A DNA stretch of 64,000 nt from Lineolata rhizophorae. Its lineage: Eukaryota; Ascomycota; Dothideomycetes; Lineolatales; Lineolataceae. The notes beneath the pieces were generated by a model that did not search any database, was not told where the DNA came from, and was given only the letters and a program-made list of their open reading frames with translations. Position 1 is the stretch's first letter, and every line of letters begins with the position of its first letter. The translations under genes were made by a program, and so were the position numbers. This document shows positions 61,901 to 64,000 of this stretch, one piece after another. The stretch is from assembly GCA_010093515.1 (NCBI GenBank), contig MU001698.1, forward strand, positions 186,001 through 250,000, given 5' to 3'.

Positions 61901-64000
61901 CCGTCTGAACCTTCGTACCGTACGTAGCGGCCATTCGTAGGCCTCGGCCTCCTTGACCTACCCTGCTAGGACAGTCCGACGTTGATTTGCTCGTCCGGGG
62001 CGCCGGAAGCGAAACCTGTGAGGTAATCGTATTTAGCATGGAAGGGCCGGCTCCTGGCAGCATGTGTGTGGTCTCTCCCAGAGGACATTCTGGGAACCGT
62101 TTGCTCGTTGGAACCTGTCCCGCTCGCCCAGGGGCTAGCGTGCTGAAGACGCATTTCTTTTTTTTCTTTCTTTCTTTTTTCTCTTGCCCGTGGTGTCGCT
62201 TGGACCCTTTTTCTTCTTTCGCGAGTTGAACTTCCCTTTTACCGGGGAGAGTATGTATGCCTCCTGGGATAGGAGGAGGGGTAGCGAGAACGCAGAGATC
62301 GGCATTCGCATCGTCATGGGGCTATTTTTCGCGGAGCGCAGCTAACCGCCCCAACGGCACAGACATACGTAGTACTCCGTACCTATATGTAGCTGGAATG
62401 CGGCCGGCTTAAGAAAGGCAGGGGCAACCAAACATGGCAAACATTGACGCTCGCCGTATGAAGCAACAACAACACCCAATTTCCGTCGGTCCGTTCCCTG
62501 GCGATGCTGGGCTCGGACAATCGCGTTTGCGCGAGAGCACGATCGGTCGAGCTCAATTTTTCCATTGTGCGGGCGTAGGTCCATGGCTAGCTCCTTGCTT
62601 GGCGGCAGCCTGACGAGGCGAGGGCGCATGGTTGGAGAGGCCGGCCGGGGACTGCCGGCTTGGTGCGACGCAGCCATGAATAAGCGGCCGCCAGGGCCGA
62701 ACCAGCTTTCGCTCCGGCGCCCACCCTTGCGTGCTCTGCCAAACAAGCCCCCAGCGCCCTGACCACCGACCGCTAGGGCCGCAGCTGCGTCCTGCTTGCT
62801 ACCCATCCCTTCCTTTCCGACCGTCTTCTCCCCCCAAGTCCATCCATCCATCCCCCAATCCATACCTTCGGCCTCCTACCTGGCCATCCATCCGTCGACC
62901 GAGCGGCCACCGTCCTCCTCTCCATATCTGCACCGTCATCCCTTCGTCTTCAGCTCCAGCTCCAGCTCCAGCTCATCCTCTTTTCCTGTCCCTTGAGTCG
63001 ATCCACCCGTAGGGAGTACGTACCGCCCGCTGACGCCCGCCGCATTGCTCTCCCCAAGCCGCCTCGTCGCAGCCTCCGCTCGCGCCACCATCTCACGATT
63101 TGCGGCTCCCGTCGTTGCTGGACAACCATACCACCCGGCGTGTTTCAGGCTGCCCTTTAGAGATCAGGTGGAAGTGCTGCATTCCACTGTCGCTGCTGCC
63201 TGTAAAACAATATCCGCCCGTTGTTTCTGCCGCGGGCCGCGGGAGGGCAGCTTCCTGGTCGCTGAGGGGCGCATTGCGCACCCCGGATTGTATTGCCAGG
63301 TGCAACCCTCAAAGCGAGGGGCACGGCGCCTACCCACGGCACAGCACCAGCGCCTCGGCGTCACGACTCTGTCGCCGGAGAAACCGCCCTGTTGTTTGCT
63401 GCAGTTGACAGGCTGTCCTCTGCAAGAAGGCCGGGCGGGCGATTGCTGAGCACCGCACGGCTGCACCCAACTCGCGTGCTCAGGACGTTGCTTCCTTGTT
63501 GCGAGGCGGGCTGCAGCAGCGCTCGGTCGCGAGAGCTTCCGCCGCAGCGGGACGTCGCTGCCGTTGCTGGTGCAAGGCCCCTCCCCCCTGGCCCCCCACA
63601 AGCGCCCCCCTCCTCGATGCGGTGACGGTTCAGGCAAGGAGCAGTCTCACTGTCGCGGCGTTCCGGAGCCAATAGGAGCCGCGCAAATAAACAAGCTGCC
63701 CCGAAAAGGCGCAGCTACGCCCCGGGCCTCCGTTCTTTTTGCCGCCGCCAGCCCGCCGCCGTCGCGCGACCACCGGGACACCGCAAGCTCGCGGCCGCCA
63801 GAAAGGAAGGCAAAAGGTGCACGCAGGAAGGAAGCTAGCTAGCCGGCCAACCCCCCTCCCCCCGGGCCGCCTGCCTGCTTGGGCCGGCGCCCACGCCCAC
63901 GCCGCGCGACGCATCCTCCCTTCTTTTTTTTTCCTGCTGCTCCCTGCCTTCCCCTTACCGCCGAAAGGAAGAAAGAACAGCCATCACCACCTTCATTCCC
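58978..64000. other. 5 kb without a supportable gene
   Basis: Downstream of the OMS1-like gene to the window end. TACTCCGTA motifs occur near 59756, 61808 and 62372. Simple repeats include GGT at 60021-60036, GA at 60930-60945 and an AGCTCC repeat at 62951-62974. From about 62780 the sequence becomes C-rich with CATC and CT runs, as in a long 5' leader, so a gene may start beyond the right edge. Open frames are compositional. Confidence 0.5.

Overview
The window is nuclear DNA of a filamentous ascomycete (Pezizomycotina, most likely Sordariomycetes; this placement is inferred from gene content and architecture, not from any search). Genes are single units on both strands, with short GT-AG introns of mostly 50-140 nt. 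There are no operons or Shine-Dalgarno sites. Several families are typical of filamentous fungi: a DUF3433 membrane protein, a seven-helix receptor, a GH79 enzyme, GH10 xylanase and a hypervirulence-associated TUDOR-domain protein. I rebuilt exon structures by hand from reading frame, splice-site phase and family conservation. Each complete model gives a total length divisible by three.

Left third (1-25 kb): the 3' end of an unidentified gene; a seven-transmembrane receptor in five exons; a secreted GH10 xylanase on the minus strand; a 3 kb gap; then a housekeeping block of SR splicing factor (-), proteasome ATPase RPT5 (-), ESCRT-II SNF8 (+), eIF3c (-) and the kinase YAK1 (-).

Middle (25-46 kb): a ferric-reductase-like oxidoreductase (+) with an exact iron-repressor GATA site just upstream; a DUF3433 membrane protein (+); seipin (+); a peroxisomal MaoC hydratase (-) with two fatty-acid-response motifs in its promoter; a deaminase with an expanded zinc domain (+); and a secreted GH79 glycosidase (+).

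Right third (46-64 kb): a small acidic TUDOR/AT-hook protein split by a 1.1 kb intron; a 4.2 kb GC-rich to AT-rich gap; the TATA-binding protein gene; a divergent pair made of a peroxisomal FAD amine oxidase (-) and an OMS1-like mitochondrial methyltransferase (+); and a final 5 kb without a supportable gene. GC-rich low-complexity insertions are frequent in proteins of the right half.

No CRISPR, rRNA, convincing tRNA, transposase or virus-like element was seen. There is no obvious single multi-gene system. The most distinctive signals are regulatory sites that match gene function (iron and fatty acid) and lineage-specific changes in conserved proteins: RPT5 without its C-terminal HbYX tyrosine, an oxidase with an internal duplicated motif, and a deaminase whose zinc ligands lie about 270 residues apart.
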